Shown: piece by piece, positions 10,771-22,720 of the stretch
Layout of the letters: every line of letters begins with the position of its first letter
How positions within the stretch are numbered: position 1 is the first letter of the stretch
Assembly: GCF_963678635.1 (NCBI RefSeq)
Contig: NC_087063.1
Location: forward strand, 9,272,386-9,336,385
DNA length: 64,000 nt
DNA from: Symsagittifera roscoffensis
Lineage: Eukaryota; Xenacoelomorpha; Acoela; Convolutidae
Direction: 5' to 3'
Notes under the pieces: model-generated
What the model was told of the DNA's origin: nothing
The model's database searches: none
What the model saw: only the letters and a program-made list of their open reading frames with translations
Made by a program: the position numbers and the translations under genes

Positions 10771-11054
10771 ATTTTGCGTGTGAAAAAAAATTTAAAAAAA
10801 AAGAACATCTGAATACATTTACCCCCCCCCACCACCCCTCCATTTTCAGTGGTCGAAAAAATACTGAAATGACGCAGAGGCTAATTCAAGCATCACAACC
10901 TTTAACATTAAAAAAGAGCAATTAATTCATGTGAAATTATTACGAAAGAGTTAAAACTATTGTCGGTTGTTTGCAAGTAGAAAAAAAATTTTCGATCAAA
11001 CTTAAACTTTTCAATAAATTTCCAAAACAAAGTTTTGCCGTGGAAAAGCTATAT

Positions 11055-11245
11055 ACACAGAAGCGAAAATGGGCTTCGCAAACACTAGAGAGAACGCGAC
11101 AAAAAGCCGCATTATAAAGTGAAATAAGAGAAATTGAAATAAGCCTCGAATCAGTAAAACTATGCTACGTAACGAACTTGAACCAGCGACCTCGAGATTT
11201 GAATTCTCACGCTCTGCCCTCTCAACCCAAGTTTTTACGTTGGAT
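11055..11245 (-). mobile_element. tRNA-derived SINE family C, copy 1
   Basis: On the minus strand, GGGTTGAGAGGGCAGAGC (box A region) and GCTGGTTCAAGTTCG (box B) are followed by a body ending in a stretch with cgcgacaaaaagccgc (plus strand). It aligns over about 180 bases with 13,236-13,425. Confidence 0.65.
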
Positions 11246-11285
11246 TGCGAGCTACGGTGGAAAAAAGTAGAGTGATACTAATACA

Positions 11286-11323
11286 CTACGTTCGCTAGTA
11301 TAAACATACATTTACGAACGTAG
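11286..11323. repeat. Short inverted repeat
   Basis: Nine-base arms CTACGTTCG and CGAACGTAG are separated by 20 bases. It may be the end of a small transposon or chance. Confidence 0.4.
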
Positions 11324-12880
11324 CAACGAAAAAAAAACAGTACTTAAGCTCAGTAAAACTGAAAATAGGGCGTTTTTCCTTACAGACAAGAACAACTTAA
11401 TTTTATTTTTCAGTCTGCGGTTCTTTCAACAGCAAAACTTACAATCAAACTGTTTTTCTTCCGCATCGAAGACAACTTTTGCAGAAAAGTTTCAATTACC
11501 ATCCAATCATGACCAAAAGGGCTTAAATATGATGTGAACAAAAATCAACTGAGACCTTAAATCCTTTGCACTTTCATTAGTAGGAACAAAATTCTTACGA
11601 CTTAGAAAAAACAACTTAGAAATCAGGAAACAACTTAGAAATCAACTTAGAAATTACAGCCAAAAAATATTCTGAATTATTTTTTCTTGCAAAAAATTCT
11701 GTACAAAGAAAATATTAAACTAACACCAGGTGTTCAGATATGAACCCGGCTGCTTTAATTCACCTAAGAAAAAGCCAAAACGATTTTTAAAGTTAACATC
11801 TTCAAAATGTTGGGGGGATCAAAATTCGTCTTTCCCATTATAGCTCCCTCCTCCTCGACACCAAAATCGAACACAAAAGAATTTTAAAAAAGCAAAAATG
11901 AAAACTAAACTAAAACAATTTACAACCAAATCATAGCCAACAGTTAATTTCGAAACATGTCAAAGAAAGAAAAACCGAATAAAAAAATTTTGCTGTGCCC
12001 TTTCGAATTCAGAAGAAAAAGTACATCAGTTTAGACTAATAATTTTTTTGATAAAAACAAACCAATTTAAGTAGGCTGGATCAATGGGTAAATATTCCGC
12101 TGGGACACCAAAAAACCTTAAAATCAACTTTTGAAACTATAAATTGCTCACTTTTTTTCCGCCATTTTAGCTGTCGTACTTAAAGAGAGAAACTTCATAA
12201 TTTTCAGCAAATTCATCTGATTTAAACTGAACGAAGGCATAAATACCTATGTCTATGCGTAAACGCATTAATATCTATGAATGCTCTTCTGTAGTTATAA
12301 GCGCGTTAAGGAATTTTTCCTGACAGAAAATTGAAGTCAGGCGAAGAGGAGCTTCGCACCACTTGCAATACAACTTAGGTAGCTGTGCAAGCTAGCAGAG
12401 GAAAAGAAAAAATTGACAAAAAGAAACTTCAAAAAACCACAACTTACAAAAAATGAAAATGTTGACTGGAATCATGTTCTTTGCGGAAAACACGCCCAGA
12501 AATACAATCGACGGCAATAATGAAATTCCAAAAAATAATTAAACAGCGTCAATTGAACCGATGAAAATTAAATATTTTTCCGTAGAACCGAAAATATAAT
12601 GTTGTCATGAAAAACTTTGAGCTATAAATTTTATTCTAAGATTTTTAGCATTTTGTGTGATCCAAAATAAAGCATAAACCTTAAGCTTCCCTTAAAAGAC
12701 CCCAAAAAAGGTTTTTAAGCCTCTGATAACTTCAAAGCGAAAAGCAAAAACAGCAACAAATACGAAGTCAAGGCTGGTAAAATTAAACATTGCAGGAGTG
12801 ATTCCAAACACTAAAAGCAACTACATTGAAAATAGCGGACAAAAAAACCAATTGCGCACAAATCAATTCGAAAAATCTAT
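11324..12880. other. AT-rich non-coding stretch
   Basis: No gene, tRNA-like head or tandem repeat recognised. Confidence 0.45.
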
Positions 12881-13060
12881 GGCAACTAAGCCGAAAAACC
12901 ATAGGCCGACATTTTTTTTAAAAAAAAAAACAGTTCCTGGTCAGATTCCAAACCATGACCTTCGCTGTCCCAATTGCATTCTTCACCTCCAGACTAAGTG
13001 CCGGACAAGCTTAGAGTATGACATTCATTGAGAACAAAGATACAAGTGATTCTATTAAAC
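12880..13060 (-). mobile_element. tRNA-derived SINE family B, copy 3
   Basis: A minus-strand head with TTAGTCTGGAGG and ATGGTTTGGAATCTGACC, and the same body (plus strand ggcaactaagccgaaaaacc). The plus-strand frame at 12798-13031 overlaps it and is not a gene. Confidence 0.6.
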
Positions 13061-13235
13061 AAATTTTTAACCCGGAAAAAGTGTATATTCCGGTTTGATA
13101 ATGCTTTTTAATCACAAAAATAATCAGCGAAGTTGTTTGGCATTCAATTACTTGAAAGAATGATCGGAAGACAACAAACAAACTTTTCACACAGGGTTGA
13201 AGCTGGCCTTCGCATCACTTGCGATAAAAAATAAA

Positions 13236-13425
13236 TGTACACTGAGGCAAGGCTGTGCTTCCCAAAAACTAGCGAAAACACGACAAAAAAGCAGCTTTAT
13301 GAAGTGAATTAAGAAAAAGAAATAAACCTTGATCTAGTAAAACTTTGTGCTACGTATTGGCTTCGAAACTGCGACATCGAGAATTGGAGTCGCACGCCTT
13401 GCCCTCACTAAAGCCACTAGTGTAA
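13236..13425 (-). mobile_element. tRNA-derived SINE family C, copy 2
   Basis: On the minus strand, GTGGCTTTAGTGAGGGCA and GTCGCAGTTTCGAAGCC give the two internal promoter boxes. The body matches copy 1, including tagtaaaactttgtgctacg (plus strand). Confidence 0.65.
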
Positions 13426-14787
13426 TGACTATGATTACCAGCAAATGAAAAAAAAATCAAAAATTGAAAAAAAACCTTCAAAAAAGTTATAAAAATAGCC
13501 AAAAAGGAAAAAAAAACTCCGAAAACATAATTACCTGCACCATTAGAAACACTAAAAAGAGCTTTCAAAATTCTTAAAAGAAACCGAACATTTCTGCGGG
13601 ACCAAAGCCAACAAAAATTAGCCACAGAGGCGATGCAGAGCATGCATTATTTGCGATACACATTAAAGCTGCAAATCAAAAAGATAATGTGTCTGAGACG
13701 AAAAATGAAGAACAAAAATGAATTTTGTTTGAGAAATCGAAGGCTCAAAAATCAGAATTTTATCGCAATTGTTATACAAGTCAATTACCTTTAAAACAAA
13801 AGAAGGATTTGGGCTAAACTCCATCCATTTCTTTCAGATAACCAATAGATAAAACAATAAGAAAACACTGAGATACGATAATTCCTAAATGTACTCAAAA
13901 ACTGCTCATTTAATCTTCCTATCAAGGAATCTGCATTTCCAATAAGAACAATTGTGGATAAAAGTCCTATCCGCTAGGGTATAAAACCAAAAAAAAAAAA
14001 AAAAAAATTTCAAACACATTGAATGCAACAAAAATACAAACAATTGCCACAAAAAAGAACTTCTAAAAAAACTCTGAAAATCTGAAAGCCTGTGAAAACA
14101 ATACCCAACGGTAAGGGCTAGATCACAACAAAAGAAAACATTAGAAAATGCTAAGCATGGAAATAAAAACCTGAAAAGTTTTTCAAAAAATTCAGCCAGA
14201 AATTACCACACGCCTAAATCTCGTGCAGACCTTGTCACCACATTTCCTTCGTAGACAAAAAAAAATTCGAATCAAATTTGCAATAAAAATCTGGATATTT
14301 ATATTTTTTTGGAAATTTTTTGATAAGTTCAATCAAAAATTTAAACCATCACTAAATGAAACTATAACTAGTTACACGCACTTTTAGAAAAAAATTCTGA
14401 AACCAAGCTTCCGAAAAAGACTGAACATTTATATGCAAAAAAAAAACATTGTATTTATAAGGGAAAATTTTGGCGCCTATAAAACCAGAAAACCATGAAT
14501 TATATTTACCCTCATGAAAATGAGGAACAAGATATCAAAAATCTACCAGAAAATTACAGAAGTAATTACCTGGCAAAAAAGTCGACAAAAATTGGGTCAA
14601 AATCAATAAAGCCGACAAAAAAAATCAACCAGCATATAAAAATCTTTTATAGCTATAAAACAACTATCACTTTAGATGTTGAAGCCAGCTTTTGAATTAC
14701 AGCTGTTAGTCATGCTTCTTGAGTGGATATAGAGAAAAGAGATACATTTGGAGAAGATCAATTTTCAGTCAGCATGAGCACAAAGTT
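13426..14787. other. AT-rich non-coding stretch
   Basis: Very A-rich with an 18-base A run near 13,990-14,007. The minus-strand frame at 13350-13643 starts in a SINE and the plus frame at 14495-14695 is A-rich; neither is supported. Confidence 0.4.
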
Positions 14788-14850
14788 GTTTATGAAAAAA
14801 AAGTCTGGTACCTGACTGTAATACCCTAGCTTATCGCGAAGGTTAAAAAA
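14788..14850. repeat. Dispersed short repeat D, copy 4
   Basis: AAAAAAAAGTCTGGTACCTGA with the CTTATCGCGAAGG end of the family. Confidence 0.55.
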
Positions 14851-15639
14851 AGTCACAAAAACCATATATGTGAGAATGACATCTTTTTATACTCTTTCAT
14901 TGCCAATAACAACAACTCACCTCGGAAATTGTGATAAACTGTGATAAACTTACACTACAAACGGCAAAAATAGAAACGACACTCAAAAAAAGCAAAACAT
15001 GGTAGATAAAGAAAAATTGAAAAAAGATGGCTCCATTATTTTCGTCAGCAAACCAAATCAAGTAGAGCTGCACAAGTACACAACGAAACGAAAAACAGAA
15101 AGAAAATAAAATAAGCAACACAAAAGCGGTGCAGCAACCGCGGTATAATTAAACTTTAAGGCAAAAATTACTTCTATTAAGCTAATTTTCTCAAAATTTA
15201 CAAAAATTTGAAATCTTAGAAAATTCGAAACAATTTGGACAGAGAAAGAGATCAGGAACGATAAGAATCAGTTGCATGTAGAGACAACAACCTTAGCGGC
15301 AAAAAAAAAGTTCCACAAAGAGCGCAAAAAAACACACCGACGAAGTGGAGCTCCACAAGAAACAATCCAGCGGAGTTTTGCGTATAATCAGTGCCAGTGG
15401 CACCCTGAACTTCAAAAATTTTTGTTTGAAAAATATATCCATCATTAATGAAAGCTCTATATTTGTCAAATTTTCAATCTTCTGCCGCGGCCGCTGCCGT
15501 TCCGGTGTTGAAAATGAGGCTGCGCTTATTCTGCTAGGGGCTAGGGAGTCATCTACCGTTACATCCCACAGGAGCTCCCTCACCAACAGCCTATGGGACG
15601 AGCGTCAAACCGTCTAGTAGCTTCTGATGTCGTTAAAAA
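14851..15639. other. No gene assigned; GC-richer island at 15.48-15.62 kb
   Basis: Both strands are open over 15,293-15,617. The plus-strand frame (15345-15617) becomes GC-rich and stops just before the LINE terminus at 15,640. Neither translation matches a family, so no gene is called. Confidence 0.3.
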
Positions 15640-18560
15640 AAGTCAATTAAATTGGACCCTTCCGTCATGCGGAGGTTCGTGCATAGGTTGGATAGGGCCG
15701 TACCAACCCTATATAAAATCATCGGCAAAACTTTATGAATAAATCAAGTCGATTTTATTGCATCAAGAGAATTGTCAATCAGCATTTACCCTCCTGGATT
15801 ATAGCGCAGATAGAATTATCTATGTTGGATGTATTTTTTAAGAAATTTGCACCCCCTAAACCAGAGGATTGCGCTCCTCAGAATTGCAAAACTTAATTAT
15901 GTTCTTTTTAAGTCTATTGTGTCCAAGTATGATTCGTTCCGTTTTTCGCTTAGTTTCTCTGCTAGTTTCTGGACGGTTTTTGTAAAGCCTGGTGCTGCTC
16001 CTCCGGTACATGCAAAAATTAGTCGAACAAAGCTGCTGTGTTCCACATCCAGAATTTTTTGTTAGCATTTTAATTTTTTGACACTCTCATGATATTTGAA
16101 GGCGTCAGACATAGCTTTTGGGCAGGAATCAGCATGGGGGTTGAAAATTTTAACATCGAAAAAGGTTCGGCTGAATCGGTCTCCCCAGAAACTAATTGCC
16201 TTGATGTCAAGTCGAGCGTCATCTTCAGTAGTGGTTGTTTTGCTGTGAAAGCTTTCTTCTTCCAACGATTGAAGTTAAGGCTCTATTTCAACATCATGGC
16301 ATACTTCGTCCAGGAGTGTCGCAAAGGTATCGCGAACTTCGTCATTATGCCTTAGGTGAGTGTATCTACCTTTGGGACAGTGTAGAGAGTGGGTCAGTGT
16401 GAAAGGTTGTCCATATGGGCATGTATGTGGAGTGTTTGGTGGCTCCCATCCATATCTCAGATGTAATCCATCTTTAAACTCTGATTTGATAAGGGAAAAA
16501 TTGTATTTTTTATGGGTAGCTCGCTTAGCCAATTCGATGCTCCTTTCTGTGACGCAAGAAATCAAAAAAAAATATCCGTGTTACTGAGGAGGTATAATCC
16601 TCCCATTTTTAATGGTAGTGAAAAAAGGTGGCGATCATCATTGAATATATGGTTTTTACCACTAATACTAGGAAGTATCTGCTGTCTTACGTTTTTCTCG
16701 AGTTCATCCATTTTTTTAATTGCTTCCGGAGTTGTTCTGGTTAGAAAGCTTTATTTATTTTGAATTTCTTTTGTGTAGCAGGAGTACGCATTTTGTGTTG
16801 ATGTTTTAGCGATTTTGGAAAGCTTTTAAGTTACGGTAGCTGTCTTTTCAATTTCGCTTTCCATGTATTTATCGCATGCTGATGGTGTTCCTAAACCCGA
16901 CCCAAGGACTCTGAAACCGTCTTCTATCGTAATAATTGTGCCTTCTAATACTTTTATGGCGCTTTCACGACGGTTTTCCTTTACTATGAGTTGACACTTG
17001 GAAGGCTTCACATTGCATCTGAAAGACTTTCCGTGCACATCCAGGTGGTCCAGTATTGCGCGGAGACTCTTAAGATCACCTGCAGCTCTTCCGTCATCTG
17101 CGTACCATTTTTGGGTGACATTTGGTTTTTGCAGGAGCTCAATCAGTGTGATTATCACAATTCTGTACATAGCCATTGCGAGGGGATCACCTTGAGTTGT
17201 GCCTTCGCTAGATGTCAAAACCGTATTATTGACAAACAAATTTGAGGGATGTTTATATGAGTTGGCCAGCGCATGATTTGGTGCCGGACAAAAGATTTCT
17301 ACATTTTTAGAGCAAGTTCTCTATTTATCAAGTTGAAGGCAGTTTCTGCATCAATAAGTAGTATGGCGTCCGTTTCCGGTTTCTCAAACTCGTTCCTCAA
17401 GCTGTCGATAGCATATTTGATTCCACACTTCTGGACTAAGCAGGGTTGGAAATTTTTCCCGAGATTTTTAAGGTCTGTTTTTATACAATGGGTGATTGTT
17501 TTGCCAAGTATTCTTCTCAGAACCTCTACTATACCTATGCGCCGTACCCCTGGATTTTTGTTCAGAGGTATAAGGGGACACGAGTTGTACGCCGTTAGGT
17601 TTTAATGGGGGACAACTTTACTTGGTATTGTATTGGATAGTTTAGCAATTGTTTTGCAAAGCTCAGTGGATATCTGGTTGAAGTGAGTTAATATCCTTCT
17701 CCATTCGCACGCATCTTTACCTGAGGGAGCGTGGCTTCCGTGCATTTTCAGGGTTGATTTTCGAACTGTCTTGGGGTTGATTTGTTCGAATATAGAGGGG
17801 TGTTATGGCATTGTCTCCACTTACTTCAGTTATATAGTTAGTGTTCGCCGTTTTGGCTTGGGGTGTTTTTCTTTCAGTAGCAAGGACTGTTTTTCCTTCA
17901 ATGACTTCGTTTAGGGAAGTGCTCCTTTTGTTTTCTTGTCTGAAAGACAGCCAATGGCGGCAGATATTTTGCTTGTACTCATTAGTTTATCGAATTGTCT
18001 TACTTCCTCGCTTACTTCGGACTTTTTCTGTTTTGGATGTCTATTTTAAAGAGCTTTTGCTTAAATGAAAAATTCGTCTAACAGGCCTTGCTCCCATAAA
18101 ATTATGCGGCGGCTCAGTGTTACGGAATTTGATCCGATTGTTTCTGATTTAGTTTTGGGGAGCAGCATTGCTGCTTTCATTGCGACGTTAGAATGTGGTG
18201 TTTCTTCTACTTATGACAACAACTGCTGGTTCATTAATTCTATGAATTGAAAACCGGGCTTGATCTTGCTTAGAACTATGAAGCGCGGTTTCCAATCAAC
18301 GACATTTTTATAACCGTGGTTCCGACATCTTTGGGGCTGAAGTACTTGGTCCTTGAGGTTCCTACTACCAGTTTCCTGCTCCACTTGGGTAGCCACTTCG
18401 GCCTGTACTACGGCATGGACATTCACTAAACAGGGTACAAAAGAGGCAAAACAAGAGAAAAAGTAGATTGTAATATGGATTGTAGAAAAATGCATTTCAA
18501 AAACAAATAACAAAAAAGAAATAAAAGCAATTACAACGTGGTTTTTCACGAGTGGAGGTT
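15640..18560 (-). pseudogene. Decayed LINE with RT and restriction-like endonuclease domain (copy L1)
   Basis: This is a non-LTR retrotransposon read on the minus strand. In 5'-to-3' order, an upstream conserved region (about 18,549-17,900) is followed by reverse transcriptase with SSEGTTQGDPLAMAMY and the YADD catalytic motif (17,239-16,826), a thumb-like region with LPLKMGGL (about 16,650), a zinc-finger-like block CPYGQPFTLTHSLHC followed by RHND (16,565-16,275), a nuclease-like block DARLDIKA...FFDVKIFNP (16,265-16,062), and a C-terminal block with LDVEHSSFVRLIFACTGG (about 16,040-15,830). This layout matches LINEs with a C-terminal restriction-like endonuclease (R2/NeSL-type architecture; the clade is my inference). 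The frame is broken by several stops and shifts, and the second Cys of the finger is Tyr. The copy is inactive. Coordinates of the 5' end are approximate. Confidence 0.85.
15645..15700 (-). repeat. LINE 3' terminal repeat, copy 1
   Basis: The plus-strand string ggacccttccgtcatgcgg through ggttggatagggccgtaccaac marks the left (3') end of L1. Related strings occur at about 22,490-22,540 and 37,383-37,440. Confidence 0.6.
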
Positions 18561-21289
18561 CCGGCGGGGATGTCCGGGTAGAGGGGAATTATCGCGGCTT
18601 GACGAGCTTCTCTCTTAAATCCCGTACCGGGCGTTCTTCTTACAAGCGTACCATTATTACCGTATCATATCACATGAAACTATTTTCTATTCGAATGAAA
18701 CTATTTTATTCGAATGCCTAAAAAATCTCCCCGCAAAATTGAGCCCTGATAGGCCAAGCCATCCATCTTCAGTTACAGTTTTTCCGCAAATGCGACTATA
18801 ATTTTCACAAATTTTTGAATCTAGATTGAGACAATTTCGATTCTGAGCTGGTAATTTGACAATTTTAAATTTAGTTATAAGAATTTTTTTTGTTAATTCA
18901 AATGTTTTCAACAGCTTCCTTGAGCTGGACATTAGTGTACAAACTCTTTAAATCAAGGTAAATTAAACTCTCATCAGAGTCTTTTTGTGTTTTCTCCAAG
19001 ATCTCACTAGCCGTTTAAGTGTTCATTTTTATGTTTGCCCCTCAGTTTTATCAAAGTATTTTGCCAATGTTTTGTTTAGGTGGTCATATGAGCTGCCAGG
19101 TAAAAAAAAAGAAGGACAAGATGAAGTGGTGAGCCTTGTTTGGGCACTTTTGCTAATCCATAGGGCCTAGCCAGCTGTGCTTTGTTGATTTTAACCTATT
19201 AAACAGCGTTTCGCTAATCTAGTCTTTCTTTTTCAAGGCGAGTAACTATTTGCTCATGTTTTTTTTTTCATTTTTTGTCATCCAGCTGTCTGTCAGATTC
19301 TTCGTTTCACTAACTTAATGTGCCTGTAAAAAATCTTTCATCTTCTTCTCATATGTCTTCTTTCTCCTTGAACAAAAACCCAACCCCCCCCCCCCAAAAA
19401 AAACGGCACTGTCAGAAGAATGTTGTCCTTCAAATACCTTCTGCCTTTTGTCAGAGGGAGTCTGTTTCACATTACTAGCAAATCTCTTTGCAGCTGCTTC
19501 AATCTCACATAATTTTTCTCCGGTTATTTTAGTTAACTTCAGTTCAGACAAAAACTATCAAATTTCGCAAGAAAGTGAATTTCATTGATTTTGGCTCGTA
19601 CCGGATGTTTTGGTCCAAAAATTCGGATTTCCCGCACCTACTGCGGTCAAATCACTTCATCTAAGATTCTGAATGACCTAATATCCAAAAATTTCAAAGG
19701 TATATTCTGTCTTTCCGAAAAATTTTTGAGGTTTTTATTTGGTCGGCTTATCAGGTTTTTGACACTACAACTTGCTTGCAGACTTAGATAGAATATTACC
19801 GAAGGCCAACACCTCTAATCTTTGCCCCTTCTCGCTAATTCCCTTGTTTTCGCTAGGTTACCTTTATTTGATCCGCATTTGCCTGGCTTATCTCAGATCT
19901 CGTTAGTCTTAATTGAAAACTGTTTACCGCTTGATCCGAAAAAACACCGTAATCAGGCGCGCAAAACTGTAAAAAATCTGGTATAATGTCGTTATCGGGA
20001 CATTTTCTCAGAAATTTAATTCTCAGGAAAATGCTATTAAATTTATTTAAATGATTTAATTATTCTAACACAAGTTTCCAGGTGATTTTTTTGCAGGACC
20101 AATCTATGGAATGATGGTGGCAGCAAATTTGCGGTCATATCTTCTCCGCACGCCTCGTACACTTAAATTTATGTGGCACTCAGCAAAGAAAAACAGCCTC
20201 AACAATATCTTACCACTTATTGGTCGTTCGGCTCCAGCTGAAAGTCCCCAGCCAACACTTCTACCCTCCGCGCTTTTGCCCGGCGGCGTCCCTGCTATGA
20301 TTTTTGGTCTGGTCCCGCATCTTTGAGAAAACGCCTTGCAGGTGGTCTCGATGGAACAGTAACACCCGTAGTGACTTCAATTCCAGTTTGCTCGACTAGT
20401 GCAGTTGGAAACACTCACCGAGGACCGCACGATTCTGTCTCTTGCTTCTATAGATAAGGTTACCGGTAGACTTTATAACGATTATCACTGTCAAAAATAT
20501 CGGGAGTGCTCAGTAGACAATGGCACCTATTTGTTTTTGCTTCGATTGTAGATACGCTAGCAGTTCATCAAGAGGGCAGGGCGTATAGTTGTTAGTGTGA
20601 TAGGATGATATGCTGTTGTTAGCACATCATGCCAGAGGATAATCTGCTCACTGGTCAGAGGTTGCTGTTCCAACAAAACTCGCAAATTCTTCCCCCTTTT
20701 CAAGGTATTGGGGGTTCAAAGAAAGGCCGGGAACTTATCAATCCGAACTTACCCTTGTAAGCATTGAATCTTTTTACATCAGTAGGTTTTAGCTTCAAAA
20801 TCACCTGAGAAATTTCGTTACCAAAAGTGTGCTCCGTCCATTTTTTTGGATTTCGTTTTCCGCAGCTACTTCACGTTTTGCTGAATCAAACTAAAATTCT
20901 AATGCAACATAGTATGTTCCATCATCCCCGCGCTCCCAAACAAAATTCAGTTAAGGTAGCTTTCGCCCCAACTCTTGACGCTAAAGAATATGGCAAAGCC
21001 AGTAGGTGAGTGGAAGAAACACTCAAGCCACCTTTGGCTGCCAAAATAACTGCTTGCGAAAAAACGGCTATCTTTCTTTTTTTACATTTGTTACCTTACA
21101 TCATATATTTTCTGAATACTCGATCTTTTTTTAAATCACTGCTAAAAACTTGGACTTTTACACAAAAATTATAGGAGTTTCGACGTGCTAAAGCAATTGC
21201 TTAGCAGTAAAAACCATAATGTGGAGCCAGCTTATCATTAACCTCCGGTATCTTTTCCAGCCCAGCTATTTTTTTATTTAGCAGTTCCT
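18561..21289. other. Decayed sequence, probably retroelement-derived
   Basis: Minus-strand open frames at 18,687-18,932 and 19,315-19,551 are coding-like but unrecognised, and the plus frame at 20,111-20,326 has no identifiable content. Position between two minus-strand LINE remnants suggests the 3' part of the RT element at 21.3-21.8 kb. A short C run followed by an A run lies near 19,383-19,402. Confidence 0.35.
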
Positions 21290-21770
21290 TGCGACAATAT
21301 TCGCCTAAAGGTGAGCCCAAGAATACAAGTTCATCCTTGGATTTGATTTTGGTCTTTTCAAAGTTATAGATTTTGTGATTTCAGTGTGTTTTTAAGGTCT
21401 CGGAGCACTAACTTGTACTCGTCGGCTAGGTTTATGTCATCTTAAATTCAAACGTTTTCTTTTGGACTAAGTTTTTTTGCTAGCGTCTGTATTGTTTCAC
21501 AGCAAAAAGCGAGGGAGACTCGAGACCACCTTCCACCTTGTTGTGTTCCGTCCTTCGACATAATGATGGAAGTTCTGTAAAAAAGGTAATTGTGTTTTGT
21601 GTAGGCGCAATGAGTATATTTTTGCGACTTCGGGCGTTTCGAAAAAAATTGTTTCAGTATAGTTTTTCTATCAGTCGAACTAAATGCATTACTAAAATCT
21701 AGATTAAGTAGATTTACATACTTTTTATTGTTAGAAGTCAAGAAATGGTGCTATCTTGTCATCTAAAAAG
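21290..21770 (-). pseudogene. Reverse transcriptase fragment of a second, different LINE (L2)
   Basis: The minus-strand frame 21,741-21,448 contains NLLNLDFSNAFSSTDR (RT motif with the first catalytic Asp), then KDGTQQGG, a decayed form of the S.G.QQGDPLGP block typical of these RTs. The downstream frame keeps a decayed DDxxLA block and VLRDLKNTL. The motif spacing and wording differ from the L1 family, so this is another element. Stops and shifts show it is dead. Confidence 0.7.
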
Positions 21771-22489
21771 GCCAGCCTTTTTCATCCCATTATATTTCCC
21801 TCGTCGAGGTTGCTGCTCTTTAGCTTTTTTTTTCTCCAGATCTGTCAAGGGCGGACTTCACTTTTCCGGACGGGGATTAGGCAGTGAAATAAAGTTGGCT
21901 TTTGACTTTTTATTTATCAGAGAGCTCATAGCTGTCGTTTGCTTACGACAATTTTTTTAAGGTTATTCAAAAAAAACTTGAAAGACATCAGGGAAATCAG
22001 CTAATAAGAAAACTTTCTACAATGGAGAAAACAATGCTCATTTTCTCCAAAAGACTTTCAACCAAGCAAACACGCGTGTCCTTAGGTACTCTCTTGACGA
22101 CTTCTGCATTAGATATGGCTATTTTGTCATAAGTATCGAGCACTAAGTCATTACCATTTGAAGTTTTCTTGACAGATTTTTCATTGACACAAATAGGAAA
22201 AAAAATATTCGATCTTCTTAGAATCGCTAAGAGTTGTATTTACACAGTTGATAATGACACCAATTAGAACAACAATCACATCTTACCCAATTTAAATGTC
22301 CTGAAAGGTTTAAGCATTCTTTGCATCTAAGTTCTTCATTGTTTTCTCTCATCCTAACGATGCGGCAAAAGGAATTTGACGGGATCAATGGCGACTGATT
22401 TAAATCATATAAACAGGGTTGAACATGTAAAGAGGAGGGAAACCTTGTTACAAAGTAAGTTTAAAAAAGTAAAACAACTATAATTGATA

Positions 22490-22720
22490 ACGGTCAGTGC
22501 ACAAGCTGGATAGGACCGTGTAAGCGTTAAAAAATGCATATTTGCATCAATGAAGTCATAAGAAACTCTAAAATGCATCATCAGAATGTATATTTATCTT
22601 AGCCTTCCTCTACAATAGCGCAGATACATTTGTCGATAAATTGAATTTTGCGCATCGGTTTGAACCCCTTATGCATAATGTAAAGCTCATGAGGAGCTCG
22701 AAGCTTATTTCAGTTCTTAT
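22490..22720 (-). repeat. LINE 3' terminal repeat, copy 2
   Basis: cacaagctggataggaccgtg aligns with gttggatagggccgtacc at 15,690, and both are followed about 100 bases on by a stretch with ATAGCGCAGATA. It therefore looks like the 3' end of another member of the L1 family. Confidence 0.5.

Noticed and set aside
15345-15617. Plus-strand gene in the GC-richer island
   Set aside because: Both strands are open and neither translation matches a family.
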